Of a stretch of DNA of 64,000 nt, positions 60,224 to 64,000 are shown one piece after another (position 1 is the stretch's first letter; each line of letters begins with the position of its first letter). A program made the position numbers and the translations under genes. Origin of the DNA: Mycobacterium sp. IS-1264 (GTDB lineage: Bacteria; Actinomycetota; Actinomycetes; Mycobacteriales; Mycobacteriaceae); the NCBI RefSeq assembly GCF_001954195.1, contig NZ_MBES01000037.1, positions 21,370 through 85,369 of the forward strand, in the 5' to 3' direction. The notes beneath the pieces are model-generated. The model was not told the origin of the DNA and made no database searches. It saw only the letters and a list, made by a program, of their open reading frames with translations.

Positions 60224-61060
60224 ATGGACAAACCAATCTGCCTGATCACCGGGGCCACCGACGGCATCGGCAAGGTCACCGCGACCGCGCTCGCGACAAA
60301 GGGTTATGCCGTCGTGCTCGCCGCACGCAACGAAGCCAAGGCGGCGAGCGTCATGAGCGAAATCGTCGCGGCCACCGGCAATCACGACGTCGATTACCTC
60401 ACCGCCGACCTCACGTCCCTCGCCCAGCAGCAGCGGCTGGCCGACACGTTCGCGGCCCGTTATCCGCGGTTGGACGTGTTGATCAACAACGCCGGGATCG
60501 TCGTGACGCGGCGCATCCTGACCGAGGACGGTTATGAGACGACCTTTCAGGTCAACTACCTCTCGCAGTTTTACCTCACCCACTTGTTGCTCGATGAACT
60601 GCGAAGGAGCCCACAGGGCAGAATCGTCAACCTGAGCTCGAGCGTGTACCGCGTGGGCAAGTTCGAACCCGACAACCTGCAAGGCGAGCAACGATTTTCG
60701 GCCATCCGCGCCTATGCGGCGTCCAAGCTCCTCGTGCTGTTGTTCACCATCGAGTTGGCGCACCGGCTGGCGTCGACGCGGGTCACCGCGAACGCCGTGC
60801 ATCCCGGGATCGTCAGGACACCGATGATGCGGGACGCCCCGGGAGCCCTGCGTGCGATGTCCTATGCGGCGCTGCCGTTTTCGATTTCCCCCGACAAGGG
60901 CGCGGCCACCTCGGTGGACCTTGCCTCCTCCACGCGGCGAGCGCAGCACTCCGGCCAATACTTCGCGCGTGCTAAGGCTAGGAGCGTCAAGACCTCCTAC
61001 AACACGCACGAGAACAGGAATCTGTTGTGGGCGTTGAGCATGGATGCGTGCCGTCTATAG
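60224..61060 (+). CDS. SDR-family oxidoreductase, retinol-dehydrogenase-like
   Basis: A 278-residue short-chain dehydrogenase with an intact catalytic set: TGATDGIGKVT for NADP binding, NNAGIVVT, NLSSSV with the serine, and YAASK with tyrosine and lysine. The long HENRNLLWALS C-terminus resembles that of the retinol dehydrogenase-like group. ATG 60224 lies three bases after the previous SDR stop, so they share a transcript. The oxidised substrate is unknown; a hydrophobic alcohol is likely. Confidence 0.92.
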   Translation: MDKPICLITGATDGIGKVTATALATKGYAVVLAARNEAKAASVMSEIVAATGNHDVDYLTADLTSLAQQQRLADTFAARYPRLDVLINNAGIVVTRRILTEDGYETTFQVNYLSQFYLTHLLLDELRRSPQGRIVNLSSSVYRVGKFEPDNLQGEQRFSAIRAYAASKLLVLLFTIELAHRLASTRVTANAVHPGIVRTPMMRDAPGALRAMSYAALPFSISPDKGAATSVDLASSTRRAQHSGQYFARAKARSVKTSYNTHENRNLLWALSMDACRL

Positions 61061-61063
61061 TCC

Positions 61064-61672
61064 GTGAGTGATATGGCTGACTCAACCGATTCCGACGATG
61101 CCGCCCCGCCGACGCCCCCGGGCAAGCGAGAGCGACTGATCGCCGCCGCATGCGATCTGTTCCATCGCCAGGGCATCGCGGGTACCACGCTCGCGCACAT
61201 CGCCGAGGCCGCCGACGTACCGCTGGGCAACGTGTACTACTACTTCAAGACCAAGGACGACATCGTGGCCGCAGTCGTCGAGGCGCGCACCGACGAAATC
61301 CGATCCGCCACCGCGGCCGTGCAACGCCGGCACGGTAGCCCCAAGGCCCGGCTCAAGGCGCTCGTGGGCATGTTGGCCGACTCGCGTGACACGATCGCCG
61401 ACCACGGCTGCCCGTTGGGCACCTTGTGCACCGAGCTCGCGAACCAGCCGGGCCAATCGCCCGCCCTGACCGCTCCACTCATGCAGACCCTGCTGGACTG
61501 GGCCGAGCAGCAATTCCGCGCCATGGGTCGCCGCGACGCCCGCGACCTGGCGCACCAACTCGTCATCGCCTACGAGGGCAGCGCGGTCCTCACGAACGCG
61601 CTGGCCCAACCCGAGATCATGACGCGCGAAGCCAGGCGGCTGGAAAAGTGGATCAACGCCTTGGAGGTCTGA
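61064..61672 (+). CDS. TetR-family regulator downstream of the SDR pair
   Basis: A 202-residue TetR regulator. The HTH region reads KRERLIAAACDLFHRQGIAGTTLAHIAEAADVPLGNVYYYFKTKDDI in family style, and a HGCPLGTLCTELA segment with two cysteines lies in the ligand domain. GTG 61064 or ATG 61073 may start it. It follows the SDR genes on the same strand with no gap for a separate promoter, so it probably controls its own operon and perhaps the divergent mmpS operon. It converges on the monooxygenase-like gene. Confidence 0.92.
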   Translation: MSDMADSTDSDDAAPPTPPGKRERLIAAACDLFHRQGIAGTTLAHIAEAADVPLGNVYYYFKTKDDIVAAVVEARTDEIRSATAAVQRRHGSPKARLKALVGMLADSRDTIADHGCPLGTLCTELANQPGQSPALTAPLMQTLLDWAEQQFRAMGRRDARDLAHQLVIAYEGSAVLTNALAQPEIMTREARRLEKWINALEV

Positions 61673-61685
61673 CGGGGCGTGGGTG

Positions 61686-62891
61686 TCACATCAAGTGGGT
61701 CGGTTGGGTGATGCCGAATTGGGCGTTGGCATAGCGCTTCAGGGCGGACGGGCTGAAGTACACGTGCTGACCGACGGTATGTAAGTCCCGGAAGCATCGC
61801 TGCAGCGGATGGGTCGCGTGCACCGCCCCCGCACCGGTCAGGCCGAACGTCGCGTCGACCGCGTGGCGCGCCGCGCGCATTGCCTGCTGGGCGGCGAGCT
61901 GGAAACGAGCGCGCTGCTGTAGCGACGGTGTGTCGCCGGCGAGCGCGGTGTCCCACAGGGCGCCGGCCTCGTCGAGAACGAAGGCCCGCGCCGACCGCAA
62001 AGCCGCTTCGGCACCGGCGAACTCGACCTGCGCGACAGGGTCCTCGGCGAGGGGCTCGAAGGTGCCGGCACGGGTCTTCGTGGGCGCAAGGTCGGCGAAT
62101 TCGTCGAGCGCGCGCCGCGCGATCCCGAGCGGGACACCGACCAAGGCGACTCCGACCAGTGTGAAGAACGCCAGTCTCCACAATGGGCCGTCCTGGCGGG
62201 CCGGCTCGAAGAACGGGCGGATGGTGTGTTCTTCGGCAACGTGCAGACCTCGTGCGACCACGTCATTGCTGCCCGTGGCGCGCAGCCCCAAAACGTCCCA
62301 GTTGTCCACGATTTCGGCGTTGGCGCGCGGAAAGAACGCAAGGCGCCAGTCCGGGCCCTGTCCCGCGATCATTCTCGGCGCCTGACTGTCCAAGCCGTCG
62401 AAGACGAACATCCCGGCCAGCAACCATTCGGCGTGGCGGCAACCGCTGGCGAAAGGCCAACGGCCGTCGACTGTGAACCGGCCGCGGTCATCCTGGACGG
62501 CTCGCCCGGTGGGGGCAAACACGGTGGCCGCCAAAAAATCCGCGTCCGGGCCGAACAGTTCTAGGGCGACCGCAGGCTCGAGCCAAGCGGTGAACGCCGG
62601 AGCGCCGGAGCCGATCGCCCCAATCCAGCCCGTCGAACCGTCGGCACGCGCCAGTTCCTCGATCATCTGGATGAACTCCGCGGGTGCCACTTCAAAGCCG
62701 CCGAGCGAGCGTGGTTGCAAGGCACGGAAGATGCCGGCAGCACGCAGCCGCCCGACCAGATCGATCGGCAATGTCCCGAGCGCCTCAGCGTCATCGGCGC
62801 ACCGCGCAATTTCCGGCGCCAGGCCACGCGCGACCGCCATGGAATGGTCGCCGTCCGCCAGCGTGGCGGGAGCAGGTGTAGCGATTGTCAT
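61686..62891 (-). CDS. Acyl-CoA dehydrogenase-fold flavin monooxygenase-like protein
   Basis: A 401-residue protein with the acyl-CoA dehydrogenase fold as used by two-component flavin monooxygenases (HsaA/HpaB relatives). SLGGFEVAPAEFIQMIEELARADGSTGWI near residue 60, the GRWPFASGCRHAEW segment near 145 and WDVLGLRATGSNDVVARG near 200 are characteristic; the catalytic glutamate of true dehydrogenases is not evident. The C-terminus has HPLQRCFRDLHTVGQHV. ATG 62891 is chosen because the upstream frame is antisense to the divergent TetR gene. No reductase partner gene is in the window. Confidence 0.88.
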   Translation of the reverse strand: MTIATPAPATLADGDHSMAVARGLAPEIARCADDAEALGTLPIDLVGRLRAAGIFRALQPRSLGGFEVAPAEFIQMIEELARADGSTGWIGAIGSGAPAFTAWLEPAVALELFGPDADFLAATVFAPTGRAVQDDRGRFTVDGRWPFASGCRHAEWLLAGMFVFDGLDSQAPRMIAGQGPDWRLAFFPRANAEIVDNWDVLGLRATGSNDVVARGLHVAEEHTIRPFFEPARQDGPLWRLAFFTLVGVALVGVPLGIARRALDEFADLAPTKTRAGTFEPLAEDPVAQVEFAGAEAALRSARAFVLDEAGALWDTALAGDTPSLQQRARFQLAAQQAMRAARHAVDATFGLTGAGAVHATHPLQRCFRDLHTVGQHVYFSPSALKRYANAQFGITQPTHLM

Positions 62892-62909
62892 GTCTGGCTC
62901 CCCATGTCT

Positions 62910-62935
62910 GATACAGTAAATAGTAATAGATACAG
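62910..62935. promoter_or_regulatory. Direct repeats between the monooxygenase-like and TetR genes
   Basis: GATACAG occurs at 62910-62916 and again at 62929-62935, 19 bases apart and separated by an AT-rich run. A CAGTA (62914) and TACTG (62943) inverted pair overlaps them. They could be the binding site of the adjacent TetR regulator; the evidence is weak. Confidence 0.35.
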
Positions 62936-62951
62936 GAGCATGTACTGAAAT

Positions 62952-63605
62952 ATGGGATCTGTCAAGAGCCAGCCTCCGCGCCGCTATGACTCGACCCGTC
63001 GTCGCCAACAGGCGCAACAGAACCGGCAGGCGGTGCTTGCGGCCGCCCGGAAGCGCTTCCTGGCGCAGGGTTATGCGGCGACGACCATTGCGGAGATCGC
63101 GGGCGACGCCGGCGTGTCAGTCGAGACGGTGTACAAGGCCTTCGCCACCAAGGCGGGCGTCCTCAAAGCGCTCTTCGATGTGTCCGTCGCCGGCGATGAC
63201 GAACCGATCCCCATGGTCCAGCGAGACGTCATCCAGGAGGTGCTCAAGGCGCCCCGGGCCGCCCGCAAGATCGAGATCTACGCCAAGCACCTGGCCTCCA
63301 CGATGCCGCGCAGCGCTCCAGTCCAGCTGCTCGCACGCGACGGCGCCGCGTCGTCCCCAGACGCCGCGACGGTCTGGAAGCAGATCCGGCACGAAACTCT
63401 CACGGCGATGACGATGTTCGCCTCCGACCTGGCCCACACCGGGCAGCTGCGGGTCAGCGCCACACACGCCCGCGATGTCCTCTGGACGTACCACGCACCC
63501 GAGCTTTACGAACTCCTCGTTCTGGAACGCGGTTGGTCGGCCTCCCGCTACGGCAAGTTCATCGCCCACGCATTGATCGGCGCGCTGCTGGAAAACCGAG
63601 ACTGA
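62952..63605 (+). CDS. TetR-family regulator divergent from the monooxygenase-like gene
   Basis: A 217-residue TetR regulator with an HTH of the form RQAVLAAARKRFLAQGYAATTIAEIAGDAGVSVETVYKAFATKAGVL. A basic, glutamine-rich N-terminus precedes it. It is divergent from the flavin-monooxygenase-like gene across 60 AT-rich bases that contain two direct GATACAG repeats, so it probably represses that gene. The ligand is unknown. Confidence 0.92.
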   Translation: MGSVKSQPPRRYDSTRRRQQAQQNRQAVLAAARKRFLAQGYAATTIAEIAGDAGVSVETVYKAFATKAGVLKALFDVSVAGDDEPIPMVQRDVIQEVLKAPRAARKIEIYAKHLASTMPRSAPVQLLARDGAASSPDAATVWKQIRHETLTAMTMFASDLAHTGQLRVSATHARDVLWTYHAPELYELLVLERGWSASRYGKFIAHALIGALLENRD

Positions 63606-63612
63606 CTCCCGA

Positions 63613-64000
63613 CTACAGCGAAAACGCCTGACGCACCGCGTCGACCGCGCCCGGGTCGCCCGCGAAGTCGATGCGCCGCAGCGCCGCCTTGCGCTTGGCG
63701 TCGGTTGACCCGAGGCGGGCGTTGACAAGGTCCGCCGCGCTGGCGGTGATGGTCACCGCCGGCTCGCCGCGCGCGCCGGCGAGGCGACCCTCGGTCACCG
63801 CGAACTCGAAACGGCGGCCGTCGATCTCGATGCGGCACGTCGCCTCCAGACCGGCCGCGGCACCCGAGTCGAAGCCCAGCAGGATGCCCGCCAGGAACCC
63901 GTTCAGCGGCGAGACCGGCCCGTCCCCGATCGGACGCACCGTGTACACGCTCAGCGACGACGGCTGGCAGCGGGTGCTGCCGGTCCTGCGGAGCATCGCA
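63613..64000 (-). CDS. SCP2-like C-terminal domain of a protein cut by the window edge
   Basis: The C-terminal part of a protein whose frame is open to the right edge. About 127 residues are visible. The region from GLEATCRIEIDGRRFEFAV to the end resembles the sterol-carrier-type domain that follows a winged helix in some actinobacterial HxlR-type regulators; VYTVRPIGDG before it could be the end of such a wing. The start codon probably lies beyond the window, although an ATG at 63996 is in frame. It converges on the TetR gene. The assignment is tentative. Confidence 0.6.
   Translation of the reverse strand, partial: AMLRRTGSTRCQPSSLSVYTVRPIGDGPVSPLNGFLAGILLGFDSGAAAGLEATCRIEIDGRRFEFAVTEGRLAGARGEPAVTITASAADLVNARLGSTDAKRKAALRRIDFAGDPGAVDAVRQAFSL

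Overview
The window is high-G+C, densely coded chromosomal DNA of a Mycobacterium. The support is an MmpL/MmpS transporter pair, the mfpA 'conservon', the DnaE2/ImuA'/ImuB mutagenic repair set with LexA boxes, HtdY, an LpqD-like lipoprotein, DUF732 and DUF3761 secreted proteins, a 13E12-type DUF222/HNH protein, and frequent GTG starts. From memory, much of the order follows M. tuberculosis Rv3331-Rv3396c (sugI, nagA, trpS, icd1, metC, metA; then DUF732, DUF3017, folD, mfp genes, trmL, dnaE2, otsB2; then htdY, lpqD, acrA1, iunH, imuB, imuA', guaA). There are insertions and losses, which suggests a nontuberculous species. The species cannot be named from this sequence alone.

Layout. 0-5.3 kb: the 3' end of an mmpL gene, a diverged MFS permease, then a coupled sugar permease and nagA. 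5.3-9.7 kb: a GAF-EAL phosphodiesterase, a YihY membrane protein and trpS on the minus strand, then an alpha/beta hydrolase. 9.7-13.3 kb: two unrelated isocitrate dehydrogenases side by side. 13.4-18.1 kb: a SAM-IV riboswitch controlling metY, two tandem metX copies and a methyltransferase. 18.2-22.5 kb: secreted and accessory proteins. 22.2-24.6 kb: DUF3017-folD and an OYE-type reductase. 24.6-29.7 kb: two tandem FHA-ABC exporters. 29.7-34.6 kb: the five-gene mfp system (kinase, roadblock, DUF742, GTPase, gyrase-binding pentapeptide protein). 34.9-38.0 kb: trmL, a MarR/oxidoreductase pair with three operator copies, a nitroreductase and a PPOX protein. 38.0-42.6 kb: dnaE2 and otsB around a LexA box. 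42.6-49.3 kb: htdY, the lpqD-like gene, acrA1, a 2OG-Fe dioxygenase, a nucleoside hydrolase and an enolase-superfamily enzyme. 49.3-53.8 kb: imuB and imuA' with a perfect LexA box, a small secreted protein and guaA. 53.9-64 kb: an accessory block with TetR regulators, a P450, a coupled mmpS-mmpL-SRPBCC operon, two SDRs, a flavin monooxygenase-like enzyme and a truncated SCP2-like protein.

Three themes link the genes: methionine synthesis under SAM sensing with a doubled homoserine acetyltransferase; SOS mutagenesis split over two LexA-boxed loci about 10 kb apart; and TetR/MarR-controlled redox and lipid-export modules with visible palindromic operators. No tRNA, rRNA, CRISPR array or complete insertion sequence was recognised. 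The only gene-free stretch over 300 bases (13266-13611) holds the metY promoter and riboswitch.
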